DNA of 64,000 nucleotides from Crocinitomicaceae bacterium. GTDB taxonomy: Bacteria > Bacteroidota > Bacteroidia > Flavobacteriales_D > Crocinitomicaceae. Below are positions 33,849-44,133 of this stretch, piece by piece (position 1 is the first letter of the stretch; every line of letters starts with the position of its first letter). The position numbers and the translations under genes were made by a program. The notes beneath the pieces were generated by a model. That model saw nothing but the letters and a program-made list of their open reading frames with translations, made no database searches and was not told the origin of the DNA. Location: contig JADJGJ010000001.1 of the NCBI GenBank assembly GCA_016708105.1, positions 496,001 through 560,000 of the forward strand, in the 5' to 3' direction.

Positions 33849-35561
33849 CTAATAATAAGCAAGGTTAACGTTTTTTGTTTTATCGTACTTGACAGTATAA
33901 ACCAGATTGACAGTTTGTGATTCTGAAGGTTTCATTCGCATATTCCATTCTGTTATTCCGGTGATTGGATCAGTGATTCCTTTACTGATATCTATTACCT
34001 CTACTTCAATTTCAGAATTTCTGCTGATTGGCAATTGATCTTGCATAATCAACCGAATATTTTTTGCTTTTTGATTTTTTATCGTGATATGATATGAAAC
34101 CGTTTTTTCAATTTTATCACCTACCACTTTTTCTTTTGATTCATCTTTCATTAAAGTACGTGAAACAACAATGTTTTGATCTTTTCCTAAACTGATATTC
34201 ATAGTGTCTTCTAGTGTTGACGGATTTAAATAGGTCTCTCCAATATATGCCCCATCATGAAATAAATTTGCTTTACCCGGAACCAAATTCAATTCACCAA
34301 GATTTGTGATGCGCGCAACCATGTATACTGAAAGGTCAAGTTTTGGCACAGCGTAATACAAGTAATCAGTATTCAATGATTTTGTATTAATGAGAACCAT
34401 GTTTTTCTGGTTGTCAGATTTGATCGAGTAGGGAAGATCAATGGCATATTCTACTGACAAAAGATGACTGATCATGGTGCTGTAGTTGATAGATGTTTCT
34501 GCATCTGTATACTCTTCACCATCCTTAGTTGAAATACTGCTCTCTGAAAGGCTAGGCATGGCTGTTCCATAACCATTCAAATTACCTGATGTGGTTGAGT
34601 ATGTCTTTTTTTGCTGATCGTCGTAATTTCCATAGTAGGTGTAGTAGTCAAGATACCAAGGTTGCAGTTCAGGTTTGGTTTTGTTTGCATAAGGATTGTT
34701 GGTTGACAGACTAAGTTTTACATCGTTCCAGTCAATACCGGTATTTTGATAAACATGGGCTTTATAGGTAAGTTCAATTGAGTTTGTTGAAGCGGTGCTT
34801 CTGAAATCATACATGGGTACCCAGCCGGCATTGTTGGCCAAATAGGTTGCTTCTATTTTTCCGGTGGCCGCCTCTTCTGCTGAAATTGTGACTTCAATGC
34901 GGTGAATAGGCTCCATGTTTTGCTGATATACCAGGTTATTGTTTGCATTGTAATTATAAAGTTCATTCAACCTTGTTTGCATTCGGGTTTGTTTTTTTGC
35001 CAGTAAATATTTTTGTCTGTTTAAACTCAATAATTCTTTATTTATCTGATTCATTTTTTCATGATAAAATAACAATGCGTCTTTTAATAAGGGAATTGAA
35101 TCATTCACTTTACCCTGTCCTTTGATGGTGCCATTGTTTTCAATGATGCGTTTTTCACTGTTCAATACATCAATTTGATTTTGGATAGTTGCAATTTCAT
35201 ATTCAAGTTCAAATAATGAATCTTGCAACAGTGAAATTTCTTTTTGTATTTTGACAGGAATTTCATTGTTTGGATTTTCTACCGGATCAGGTTCAGGATA
35301 ATGAATTGTGTATTTTGATTCAAGTAACACAATACTACCCGTAGCATTTATCTGAATGCTGTTTGGATCAATGCTTGGACTGATGCCTTCAAGTATTAAG
35401 GTGGTAATTCCTTTTTGAACACTGTATGTTGCTTTTTGTTGTATCTGTGCTCCTTGTTGATACACGGTTACTTTTGAAATTGACGATTTGATTACGGTTC
35501 CTTTGTCTGCTGCAAATGATATTGCAGATACTAAGCAAAGAAGAGACAATATTTTTTTCAT
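33849..35561 (-). CDS. DUF4139/DUF4140 (mucoidy-inhibitor MuiA-like) exported protein
   Basis: 570 residues. Signal peptide MKKILSLLCLVSAISFAA. The DUF4140 N-terminal part begins VIKSSISKVTVYQQGAQIQQ and LILEGISPSIDPNSIQINA; a coiled coil spans ~100-205. The DUF4139 part begins IEVTISAEEAATGKIEATYL, with NNAGWVPMYDFRST and GIDWNDVKLSLSTNNP, and ends WNMRMKPSESQTVNLVYTV. The family is widespread and of unknown function; the name comes from an effect on mucoid growth. Single gene. Confidence 0.85.
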   Translation of the reverse strand: MKKILSLLCLVSAISFAADKGTVIKSSISKVTVYQQGAQIQQKATYSVQKGITTLILEGISPSIDPNSIQINATGSIVLLESKYTIHYPEPDPVENPNNEIPVKIQKEISLLQDSLFELEYEIATIQNQIDVLNSEKRIIENNGTIKGQGKVNDSIPLLKDALLFYHEKMNQINKELLSLNRQKYLLAKKQTRMQTRLNELYNYNANNNLVYQQNMEPIHRIEVTISAEEAATGKIEATYLANNAGWVPMYDFRSTASTNSIELTYKAHVYQNTGIDWNDVKLSLSTNNPYANKTKPELQPWYLDYYTYYGNYDDQQKKTYSTTSGNLNGYGTAMPSLSESSISTKDGEEYTDAETSINYSTMISHLLSVEYAIDLPYSIKSDNQKNMVLINTKSLNTDYLYYAVPKLDLSVYMVARITNLGELNLVPGKANLFHDGAYIGETYLNPSTLEDTMNISLGKDQNIVVSRTLMKDESKEKVVGDKIEKTVSYHITIKNQKAKNIRLIMQDQLPISRNSEIEVEVIDISKGITDPITGITEWNMRMKPSESQTVNLVYTVKYDKTKNVNLAYY

Positions 35562-35608
35562 AATTCATGTTATTTGATCTGAAGTACAACACGAGAAAAA
35601 AAAGGTTC

Positions 35609-35648
35609 AAAAAAAAAATCCTGCACCAAACTATGGGCAGGATTTTTT
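35609..35648 (-). terminator. Rho-independent terminator of gldJ
   Basis: 8-bp stem AATCCTGC/GCAGGATT with a 12-nt loop. Minus strand: long T run; plus strand: six T. It lies just past the gldJ stop at 35668 and before the DUF4139 start, so the two genes are separate units. Confidence 0.85.
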
Positions 35649-35667
35649 ACAATCAATTAAATAATTT

Positions 35668-37734
35668 CTATCTATATCTTCCTAAACCTTTAGGGCTTCC
35701 AAGACGATCCATCGCACAGCGGAAACCGATAGTACAGTTTGATTGATCTTCATCTAAGAAGCGACGGTTAGATCCAACAATCCAGTAAGCTCTGTCTTTC
35801 CATGAACCACCTTTGTACACACGTGATTTATCTGAAACCAATGTGGTAGGCCAACCTGTTCTGTCGTTTGGTCTGATTTGTCCTCCAACTAAATCATACG
35901 CCTCATGATCATTCTGATACATTACCAATGATTCATCACGTACACCGGAATTGATATCTCCTTTGCGTTGATCATCTCCGTAGAATAATGAAGATTCAAA
36001 ATCACCATCAATATAATCACGGTAATCAGAGTTTTTATAGTTGGTACGCTCTATGTTTTCTTCTTGCGTAACTTGTCTCCATTTCAAATTTCCCGGTGTA
36101 TTTACGATATAATCAGAAATTCCTTTTCTCAACATTGGAATAATTTCTAATGGATATTCGTTACCAAGCTCATCAGTGCGGATAAATCTTGGATCAACTC
36201 CATCAAATAATCCGTCAAAAATATTGGTTTGAATAATTTCAGATGCCTCCATGTAGAACTGATCATTTGCCGCCTCAATAGCGAGGTCAACAACCCTATT
36301 CAATTCTCTTAAAAGCATCAACTCCATAGAGTCTTTTTCTTTACTTTTTGTCAGGTAAACTTGTTCTGGTGGGTTATTGTAATATTCAATGTCATTACGT
36401 GATTTCACGTTAGTTCCCATTCCGTTGTAATACTGCTCTAAACCTGATGCTGCTGAAGAGTCAGTTGAATCTCTTTCAATCAAAACAGGAGCGTGATCTT
36501 GTGCAGAAATACGTTGGAAACGCACGCGTTCAAATTCATGTAAATATTCTTTAATACCATACACGTCATACAATACCTGAGAAGTTTTCTCATCAATCAC
36601 TCCGTCATTTCCAAGAACTTTAGTGGTGAAAACGTTACCTCTGAAAGGTCTGAATTCATCAAAATCTTCGTGAGAAAGTGGACGATAAACATCCATAACC
36701 CATTCTGAAACGTTACCAGCCATGTGATACAAACCGTAATCATTTGGCCAGTATGAATCCACTGGAGCAGTGATATCAGCGGCATCATTCAAAGCACCTG
36801 CAACACCCATGTAGTCACCTTGTCCACGAACAAAGTTTGCACGAATATCTCCCTGGAATTGTTCATCATCTTGACGAACCCAGTGACCTGTCCAAGGATA
36901 AGTTCTTCTGTTTTCAATTACGCCCGGGTCAGCTTCATTAGTCATTGATCCGATCAAACCATAATAAGCAAATTCCCATTCAGCTTCTGTTGGGAGGCGA
37001 TAACGCGGTAGAAGAATACCGTCTTCCATTCTAACAATACGTTGTCCTAAATCAGATTTTCTTCCGCTCCAACCTTGTTTTGGATCAAGATCCATCAGTT
37101 TTTGTTCTTTATCTTCACCAGGGTGATATTGATCAGCCAAATATGTATCAGTAGTAAAAGGATCTCCGGATTGATCAGGATTCCAAGTAAGAACACCCTC
37201 ACGAATCAAGATGAATTCATTCACCCGATCAGTGCGCCATTTGCAGAAATCATTTGCTTGAGTCCAACTTACACCAACAACAGGGTAATTTTGATAAGCT
37301 GGGTGACGCAGGTAATATTCTACATAAGGTTCATTGAACGCCAAAGGAGTTCTCCAGCAATTGGTATCTGGTAAAGCATTTTTGTAAATCATTGGAAATT
37401 CTTCATAAGTACGGCGTACCCAATAAAGATATTCAAGCCAGTTGAAGTTAGTAACCTCAAATTGATCAAGATAAAATGAAGAAACCGTTACACGACGAGG
37501 TGTATTGTTCCATTCATAGGTAACATCTTGCTCACCGCGGCCCATGGTAAATGTTCCACCTTCAACAAGGATCAGACCCGGACCAGTTTCTTGGTCGTAG
37601 TAAGGCACCTTTTGAAATCCTCCGTTTTCAGGTCGGTTATACTCCCAGCCTGTTGCATTTGAGCGCTCATGAGCACAAGAAGCCATTATGCCGGCTATAC
37701 CTAAAGTGACTATTACAAGTTTACTCCCTTTCAT
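35668..37734 (-). CDS. gldJ: Gliding motility/T9SS lipoprotein GldJ
   Basis: 688 residues. Lipoprotein signal MKGSKLVIVTLGIAGIMASC. The mature start ATGWEYNRPENGGFQKVPYY and QETGPGLILVEGGTFTMGRG is the GldJ pattern, distinct from GldK. The FGE/sulfatase-modifying fold shows RLPTEAEWEFAYYG, YHMAGNVSEWVMDVYRP and, near the C-terminus, VYKGGSWKDRAYW with CTIGFRCAMD. About 260 residues separate the last two motifs. GldJ is essential for T9SS and stabilises GldK. It is longer than the ~560 residues I recall for Flavobacterium johnsoniae. A porP/sprF-family gene lies upstream and porU-porV beyond, a phylum-typical neighbourhood. Confidence 0.88.
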   Translation of the reverse strand: MKGSKLVIVTLGIAGIMASCAHERSNATGWEYNRPENGGFQKVPYYDQETGPGLILVEGGTFTMGRGEQDVTYEWNNTPRRVTVSSFYLDQFEVTNFNWLEYLYWVRRTYEEFPMIYKNALPDTNCWRTPLAFNEPYVEYYLRHPAYQNYPVVGVSWTQANDFCKWRTDRVNEFILIREGVLTWNPDQSGDPFTTDTYLADQYHPGEDKEQKLMDLDPKQGWSGRKSDLGQRIVRMEDGILLPRYRLPTEAEWEFAYYGLIGSMTNEADPGVIENRRTYPWTGHWVRQDDEQFQGDIRANFVRGQGDYMGVAGALNDAADITAPVDSYWPNDYGLYHMAGNVSEWVMDVYRPLSHEDFDEFRPFRGNVFTTKVLGNDGVIDEKTSQVLYDVYGIKEYLHEFERVRFQRISAQDHAPVLIERDSTDSSAASGLEQYYNGMGTNVKSRNDIEYYNNPPEQVYLTKSKEKDSMELMLLRELNRVVDLAIEAANDQFYMEASEIIQTNIFDGLFDGVDPRFIRTDELGNEYPLEIIPMLRKGISDYIVNTPGNLKWRQVTQEENIERTNYKNSDYRDYIDGDFESSLFYGDDQRKGDINSGVRDESLVMYQNDHEAYDLVGGQIRPNDRTGWPTTLVSDKSRVYKGGSWKDRAYWIVGSNRRFLDEDQSNCTIGFRCAMDRLGSPKGLGRYR

Positions 37735-37792
37735 GGTATTCTAGTTTAAATTTTAATTTCTTGCTTTATAATCAATCTTTCTAAAAAGGTTA

Positions 37793-37800
37793 CAAACATA
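37793..37800 (-). promoter_or_regulatory. -7 box of gldJ
   Basis: TATGTTTG on the minus strand, full match to TAnnTTTG, immediately after the porP/sprF stop. No clear TTG at the right distance, so its strength is uncertain. It would give a ~50-nt leader and let gldJ be expressed apart from the upstream gene. Confidence 0.5.
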
Positions 37801-37801
37801 A

Positions 37802-38800
37802 TTAAAAAGAAGGACATGATATCGTTCTAAACTTTTGAGGTTTTTTAGAACAGTTAAAATTAAGGCCTAAAGAAAGCTCATGCGACCCTCCTGAGGCATT
37901 GGTAAGCGGTGATACTGTTACATCATAGCTATAACCAAATTTAAATGTACCTGAATCAACACCTACGGTCATGATAAACGCATCTCTTGGTCTAAGCCAG
38001 ACTCCTGCGGTAAAAACACCGTATTTAATATAGGTTCCAATATTTAGTTGCATAAAGCCATCTTGATAAGTATAGATGACATTAGGAGAAATAGAAGTTA
38101 CATTCTGATATTGCGATCCCTTACCAAAAGGAATATTAGCACCAATGTGTCCGGTAAAGCGCATAGGAAGTTCAGACAGACCAAGAATCAGTGATTCATC
38201 AGGAGTATTGAGGTGTCTTGCGGCAAAACCAAAATAGAAATTTTTTGAAAATCCTACGAAGCCTGCAGAAACGTCAAAGAAACCTCGTGTTCCCCAACCA
38301 TTATCCATGAGTGTTCCGCGAGGTTGATCACCGGTTTGGTAAATAAATCCACGGCGAGGGTCAATCATATCTCCAAAAGTTAATTTGCTCCAATCAAGAA
38401 ACTTTTGATTCCAGGTTGCTTGAGCACCAAATAACATGGAGAATTTTCGGGTAACATTAAGGTGGTAAGAATAAGCTAAACTAAGTGTAGACCAGTTGAT
38501 GGTGTTTTTTCCGGCCATATCATTAGTTACCATAAAGGCAATACCGCCCTGCAATACTTCAACAAATTGGTCGTACGAAATAGAATTGGTAATAAATGAA
38601 CCTGAAATAGATGGCCATTCATTGCGGTGATTCATGTTTATGCGTGGGCAACCATGCGTGCCGGCCATGGCAGGGTTAAGATAAATGGGATTAGCGTAAA
38701 ACTGCGTGAACTCAGGATCTTGAGCATGCGCAAACCTAGCTGAGCACATCAAAAGTGATAAGCTGAAAATCCTTAAAAAATTTTTCGTACAACTTCCCAT
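37802..38800 (-). CDS. PorP/SprF family T9SS outer membrane protein
   Basis: 332 residues from the ATG at 38800, giving MGSCTKNFLRIFSLSLLMCSARFAHAQ as signal; longer starts (to 38914) bury the signal behind 38 charged residues. The mature N-terminus DPEFTQFYANPIYLNPAMAG is the PorP/SprF signature. Strands such as YSYHLNVTRKFSMLFGAQA and FNLN-type ends (ELSLGLNFNC) form the barrel. PorP/SprF proteins link type B cargo to the PorKLMN machinery. Divergent from porU with 216 bp between starts. Confidence 0.88.
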   Translation of the reverse strand: MGSCTKNFLRIFSLSLLMCSARFAHAQDPEFTQFYANPIYLNPAMAGTHGCPRINMNHRNEWPSISGSFITNSISYDQFVEVLQGGIAFMVTNDMAGKNTINWSTLSLAYSYHLNVTRKFSMLFGAQATWNQKFLDWSKLTFGDMIDPRRGFIYQTGDQPRGTLMDNGWGTRGFFDVSAGFVGFSKNFYFGFAARHLNTPDESLILGLSELPMRFTGHIGANIPFGKGSQYQNVTSISPNVIYTYQDGFMQLNIGTYIKYGVFTAGVWLRPRDAFIMTVGVDSGTFKFGYSYDVTVSPLTNASGGSHELSLGLNFNCSKKPQKFRTISCPSF

Positions 38801-39016
38801 AATCCAGTTAATCGCCCTTCTGTTACGATAGTTTAAATCTAAGGTTTCAAGCATTGATAATTTTTTTGGTTGAGCCATGCGTTGTTTAATTATTTTTTTG
38901 TCTCGGTTTTTCAAGCAAAAATGCGGGGTTCAAATTTCTAAAATTTTCCGGCTCATCTGCAATAATACGTAATTTTAGCCGTTTTTTCAACAATATTATT
39001 TAGGTCTGTTTTATTT

Positions 39017-42000
39017 ATGGGGTATCGTTTTGATCCAAAAGTGTTGATTTTATTCAGTTTTTTACTTGTTACAAGTGGTCCGCTACTATTTGGACAAAAA
39101 AAACTTATTGAAGTACATACCAGCTGGAATGCGCAACAAGCCCGTTGTATCCCTTGCGGATTTGATCCTGTTGGTCCCGGTATTTTCTCAAGTCAGGCCA
39201 TTTCATTAAACGATCGCGGAATAAAAAGTTACACGTACCAAATTAAACAGGTTGTTTATGAAAAAATCGGCAATCAACAGTTAGTACCGGCAAAACAACT
39301 TGTTTTTAAATCACAACACGATGCAGATATCCGGTTTGAAACCGCCCGAGGTGAAAATTATCTTGTGGCAAGGTATAATCCAATCATTGAACAAAATGGT
39401 GAACTGGTCATCGTGAGTAAAATGGTGATTGAAGTAGAAACAATTGGAACTCAAATCACAGGTGATCGGGCTGCAACCTTTGCAAGTACTTCAGTTCTCG
39501 CATCAGGTTTCTGGTATAAAATTGGGGTAACTAATTCAGGAATTCATAAAATGGATGCTGCCTTTTTGGGATCACTTGGAATAACCACCTCAGGTCTTAA
39601 CCCTAATCACATTAATATTTACGGAAATCACACCCCAAAACTACCTACGCAAAACAGTACCCATCGTCCGGATGATTTGTTGAAAAACAGTATTTACATT
39701 GAAGGAGGAGGAGACGGATCTTTTGATGCAAGTGACTACATTTTATTTTATGCAACCGGACCAGATGTGGTAACCGTTGGCGGAAGCGATTTTGCAGCAA
39801 GTAGAAATAATATTGATACTATGCTGTATTATTTTATACATATTGATGCGAGCGATGCGCCACAACGAATTACATCAATTGGCAATTCTGCAGATGCTGT
39901 TACGCACACAGTAAATTCCGGCGCTGACTATTTTTTGCATGAAAACGACAATGTCAACTTACTTAAATCAGGTGATGGTTGGTATGGTGAACATTTTGAC
40001 ATTGAATTGACGCATAACTTTTCTGCCGATCTCGGTTCAGTAAAATCAGGTACCGGAATCAAGATGACTACCGCGGTGGCATCTACAGTGAAGTCTGGCA
40101 CAGCATCACTCAGTGTTGTTGTCAATGGTACAACGCAGGATGTAGTTACCTGTTCATTGGTTACGGGTTCTTATACTGAAGCAAAATATAATACGTCAAC
40201 CATCACGTTTAACAGTGCAGCATCAACAATGAATTTCAACCTTAGTTTTCAAAGATCAAGTGCGGCAAGTGAAGCATGGCTTGATTATATTTTGCTGAAT
40301 TATGAAAGAAATTACATCATGGGCAGCAACCAATTGCATATTAGAAATCTCGCTTCTGTTGGATCGGGAAATACAGCGGCCTATACCATTTCAAATACAA
40401 CATCATCCTTACAAGTTTGGGAAGTAACAGCACCCTGGGCAGCAACCAAAGTGAATGGCAGTTTCAGTGGTTCAGATTTTCTCTTTACTCAAAACAGTGA
40501 TTCGCTGCGCACATACATCTCTTTTTATGCCACGCAGACGTTCACACCTATTGCAATGGGATCAGTTTCAAACCAAAATTTACACGCTTTACCACAGGCT
40601 GATTATATACTTGTTTCCCATGCAAGTTTTATGACACAGGCTGAGCGTTTGGCAGATTTACACAGAGATAATGGATTGGATGTACATGTGATAGAATTGC
40701 AGAAAGTATATAATGAATTCAGTTCAGGTGTGGCTGATCCGGTTGCGGTAAGATGGTTGATGAAAATGTTTTATGATCGCGCGGCAGGAGACCCGAATGA
40801 GATGCCAAAATACCTGTGTTTGTTTGGCGACGGAACGTATGATCCGCTGAACCGAGTGGAAGCAAATAATTACCTGATGCCAACTTATAACAGTGAAGAA
40901 TCTGGTGATATAGATTTTATTTCATCGTATACCGCGGATGATTTTTTTGGATTTTTAGATGATTTAGAAGGCATGTCTGCTTTTAATTTATTAGATATTG
41001 GAGTAGGACGCATACCAGTGACAACCCTTGATGAAGCTGAAGATGTTGTCAACAAAATTGAACACTATATGAAGTATGGTTCATATCTGTACAGCAATGC
41101 AAGTGGCGTGCAATGCAATTCTGACGGTTACTCGTCATCTTTTGGAGACTGGAGAAACCGGTTGGTGTTGATGGCAGATGATCAGGACAACGGTCAATTT
41201 GTCAATGATTGTGAGGCACTGGCTGATTCTGTGAGAAAAAATTATCCTGAAATGAATGTCGTCAAAATATACCTGGATGCATACCAACAAGTTGTTACTT
41301 CGGGCGGACAACGTTATCCTGAAGTTGAAGAAGCAATAAATCAAAACATCAATAAAGGAGCCCTGGTTTTTAATTACGTTGGACATGGCGGTGAAACAGG
41401 TTTATCATTAGAAAGAGTGGTAACCGTGCCTATGATACAGGCCTGGACCAATATTAATAATCTCACCATGTTTATTTCGGCAACTTGCGAGTTTAGTCGT
41501 TATGATGATCCCAATCGAGTATCTGCCGGAGAAACTATTTTACTCACACCACTTGGAGGCGCTGTAAGCTTGATGACAACAACACGGCTGGTGCAGGTTT
41601 CAGTGAATACAGAATTGGTTCAAAATCTCTATACCTTATTATTTGATGAGATCAATGGTGAAGGTTTGGCACTGGGAGAAATTTTAAGACAAACTAAAAA
41701 TCTTTCTGCAGGATCAGATAATATCAGAAGCTTCACACTACTGGGAGATCCTGCTTTGCAACTTGGAAAACCACAACCATTTATTGTAACGGACAGCATT
41801 AATGGAGTATCTGTTGCAATGCCTACTGACACCCTGAAGGCATTGTCTAAAGTTACATTCTCCGGACACATAGAAGATGTAAATGGAAATATAATGACCG
41901 GATACAACGGCATAGTTTATCCAACAATTTATGATAAATGGAAAACCAAATACACCCTTGGTCAGGATACGGATTCACCCATCAAGCCATTTCAAACTCA

Positions 42001-42853
42001 GAACAATATAATATACAAAGGAAAGGCAACGGTGACCAATGGATATTTTGAATACACTTTTGTCGTTCCAAAAGATATTGATTATGCTTACGGGCGGGGC
42101 AAAGCAAGTTATTATTCTCAAAACACCATCAGCCATTCTTATGGTTATGATACCAGCTTTGTAACAGGCGGTGTTGACCCTGACGGAATAAATGACGCTA
42201 TTGGACCGGTGATTAATTTATATATGAATGATGAAAATTTTGCTAATGGTGGAATAACGAATTCGCGCCCACTGTTAATCGCAGAAATTTCAGATGAAAA
42301 CGGAATTAATACCACAGGTAATGGAATAGGCCATGACATCACTGTCATACTTGACGGCAACACGGCGAATCCAATAGTGCTGAATAATTTTTATGAAGCA
42401 GATTTAGATACCTATCAAAGCGGAAAAGTGACTTATCAATTCACTGAGTTGTCTGAAGGAGAACATACCGTGACATTTAAAGTTTGGGATGTAAATAATA
42501 ATTCATCTGAACAAACACTTGAATTTGTTGTTGTAGAAGAGGCAGAACTTGGGTTGAGTCATGTCCTGAACTATCCTAATCCATTTACAACTTACACAGA
42601 GTTTTACTTTGAACACAACCAATGTTGTTCATCGTTAGAAGTGAAGGTTGAGATTTTTACGGTATCAGGTAAATTGGTTAAAACCTTGTTTGAAACCGTG
42701 AATACTATTGCATATCGCAATGAAGGCATAGCTTGGGATGGAAGAGATGATTACGGGGATAAGTTGGCGCGTGGTGTTTATGTATACCGCATCAGCGTTA
42801 AAACTGCTGAAGGGCTAAAGGCTGAAAAGGTTGAAAAACTGGTAATTTTATAA
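39017..42853 (+). CDS. porU: T9SS sortase PorU (C25 cysteine peptidase)
   Basis: 1278 residues. Signal peptide MGYRFDPKVLILFSFLLVTSGPLLFG. The N-terminal prodomain-like half is beta-rich. The C25 peptidase core runs ~525-930, beginning YILVSHASFM. The catalytic His is in VFNYVGHGGETGL (His790) and Cys in FISATCEFSRYDDP (Cys824); the 34-residue spacing matches gingipains. The C-terminus is a FlgD-type Ig domain (LNYPNPFTTYTEFYFEH, WDGRDDYGDKLARGVYVYRI). PorU removes the sorting domain from cargo and attaches it to the surface lipid. First gene of porU-porV-ispF. Confidence 0.93.
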   Translation: MGYRFDPKVLILFSFLLVTSGPLLFGQKKLIEVHTSWNAQQARCIPCGFDPVGPGIFSSQAISLNDRGIKSYTYQIKQVVYEKIGNQQLVPAKQLVFKSQHDADIRFETARGENYLVARYNPIIEQNGELVIVSKMVIEVETIGTQITGDRAATFASTSVLASGFWYKIGVTNSGIHKMDAAFLGSLGITTSGLNPNHINIYGNHTPKLPTQNSTHRPDDLLKNSIYIEGGGDGSFDASDYILFYATGPDVVTVGGSDFAASRNNIDTMLYYFIHIDASDAPQRITSIGNSADAVTHTVNSGADYFLHENDNVNLLKSGDGWYGEHFDIELTHNFSADLGSVKSGTGIKMTTAVASTVKSGTASLSVVVNGTTQDVVTCSLVTGSYTEAKYNTSTITFNSAASTMNFNLSFQRSSAASEAWLDYILLNYERNYIMGSNQLHIRNLASVGSGNTAAYTISNTTSSLQVWEVTAPWAATKVNGSFSGSDFLFTQNSDSLRTYISFYATQTFTPIAMGSVSNQNLHALPQADYILVSHASFMTQAERLADLHRDNGLDVHVIELQKVYNEFSSGVADPVAVRWLMKMFYDRAAGDPNEMPKYLCLFGDGTYDPLNRVEANNYLMPTYNSEESGDIDFISSYTADDFFGFLDDLEGMSAFNLLDIGVGRIPVTTLDEAEDVVNKIEHYMKYGSYLYSNASGVQCNSDGYSSSFGDWRNRLVLMADDQDNGQFVNDCEALADSVRKNYPEMNVVKIYLDAYQQVVTSGGQRYPEVEEAINQNINKGALVFNYVGHGGETGLSLERVVTVPMIQAWTNINNLTMFISATCEFSRYDDPNRVSAGETILLTPLGGAVSLMTTTRLVQVSVNTELVQNLYTLLFDEINGEGLALGEILRQTKNLSAGSDNIRSFTLLGDPALQLGKPQPFIVTDSINGVSVAMPTDTLKALSKVTFSGHIEDVNGNIMTGYNGIVYPTIYDKWKTKYTLGQDTDSPIKPFQTQNNIIYKGKATVTNGYFEYTFVVPKDIDYAYGRGKASYYSQNTISHSYGYDTSFVTGGVDPDGINDAIGPVINLYMNDENFANGGITNSRPLLIAEISDENGINTTGNGIGHDITVILDGNTANPIVLNNFYEADLDTYQSGKVTYQFTELSEGEHTVTFKVWDVNNNSSEQTLEFVVVEEAELGLSHVLNYPNPFTTYTEFYFEHNQCCSSLEVKVEIFTVSGKLVKTLFETVNTIAYRNEGIAWDGRDDYGDKLARGVYVYRISVKTAEGLKAEKVEKLVIL

Positions 42854-42881
42854 GCTACACAATAATAAGAACGCAATTACG

Positions 42882-42889
42882 TATATTTG
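42882..42889 (+). promoter_or_regulatory. -7 box upstream of porV
   Basis: TATATTTG, full match to TAnnTTTG, 50 bp after the porU stop. No clear TTG upstream. By the rnpB ruler RNA would start about 9 nt before the ATG at 42904, so the GTG at 42889 is not the start codon. Confidence 0.5.
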
Positions 42890-42903
42890 TGACAATCGTA
42901 CGA

Positions 42904-44133
42904 ATGAAAAAATTAGGATTTACTCTCACACTACTTGGAACAGTATCCTTGGTAAATGCACAAAATTTATCCAAGGACGAAACCGAATTTGATATTCAAT
43001 TGAATACTATCACCACCGCTGTTCCGTTTTTAATTATTGCACCAGATTCACGTGCCGGAGCTCTTGGAGATGCCGGCGCTGCTACATCTCCGGATGTTAA
43101 CTCTTTCCATTGGAATACGGCTAAACTTTCTTTTTCAAAAGAGAAAGCAGAATTTGGCGCGTCATACTCTCCTTGGTTAAGACAATTGGTTGATGATATT
43201 CACCTATCTTATTTGAGTGGATATTCAAAAATTGGTCGCAGCCACGTGGTTGGAGGTTCGTTGCGTTATTTTTCATTAGGGAATATCACATTCACTGACA
43301 ATTTGGGTAATGTAATTATGCCATTTTCTCCTAACGAGTTTGAGGTTGTTGGAGGTTATGCATTTAAGTTGAGTGAAAGAAATTCCGTTGGGATGAACGC
43401 GAAGTTTGTTTATTCAAACCTGACAGCCGGTATAAATGTTGGAAGTGCTGGAACAAAACCTGGAGTTGCCGGTGCAGTGGACATTTCTTATGCATATCGT
43501 AATGAGGATATCCGCTTAGGCAATACTGATGCTACCTTATCTATTGGAACAACTATTTCAAATATTGGAAACAAAATTTCATACACTACAGATTCTCGTC
43601 GTGATTTTTTACCAACTAATCTGCGCTTAGGTACGGCCTTGAATATGCGTTTTGATCAATACAATTCACTTACAGCTACTGTTGATTTTAATAAATTATT
43701 AGTGCCTACTCCTCCTGAAATGTTTGGTGATGAAATTATTTCAGGCATGGATCCTGATGTTGGTGTTGTTACCGGAATATTACATTCATTTTATGATGCG
43801 CCGGGTAATGTTTTTGTGAATGCTGATAGTACTTATTCAGTTGAAAAAAATTCTCGTTTTGGAGAAGAGTTGCGTGAAATAAATATTGGCGGTGGTTTGG
43901 AATATTGGTATTCAAATCTACTTGCCGTGCGCATGGGATATTTCAATGAACATCCCTCAAAAGGAGCAAGACAATACTTGACTTTTGGCGCAGGAATTTA
44001 TTATAGTGTGTTTGGCATTGATGTTTCTTATCTTGCTGCGTTTACACGTACAAATCCACTGGCTAATACCATTCGGTTTTCTATTAAATTCAAGTTTGGT
44101 TCAGGCACCAAAGACTCTAATCCGCGTGAATAA
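42904..44133 (+). CDS. porV: T9SS outer membrane protein PorV (LptO)
   Basis: 409 residues from the ATG at 42904. Signal peptide MKKLGFTLTLLGTVSLVNAQ. The FadL-like barrel begins TAVPFLIIAPDSRAGALGDAGAAT, the PorV hallmark, followed by SPDVNSFHWNTAKLSF, and ends NTIRFSIKFKFG. PorV shuttles cargo from the translocon to PorU. It lies 50 bp after porU and overlaps ispF by 8 nt. Confidence 0.93.
   Translation: MKKLGFTLTLLGTVSLVNAQNLSKDETEFDIQLNTITTAVPFLIIAPDSRAGALGDAGAATSPDVNSFHWNTAKLSFSKEKAEFGASYSPWLRQLVDDIHLSYLSGYSKIGRSHVVGGSLRYFSLGNITFTDNLGNVIMPFSPNEFEVVGGYAFKLSERNSVGMNAKFVYSNLTAGINVGSAGTKPGVAGAVDISYAYRNEDIRLGNTDATLSIGTTISNIGNKISYTTDSRRDFLPTNLRLGTALNMRFDQYNSLTATVDFNKLLVPTPPEMFGDEIISGMDPDVGVVTGILHSFYDAPGNVFVNADSTYSVEKNSRFGEELREINIGGGLEYWYSNLLAVRMGYFNEHPSKGARQYLTFGAGIYYSVFGIDVSYLAAFTRTNPLANTIRFSIKFKFGSGTKDSNPRE

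Noticed and set aside
43985..44125. Upstream extension of ispF within porV
   Set aside because: IspF begins with the RIGFGVDIH block; the GTG at 44126 gives the normal family length.
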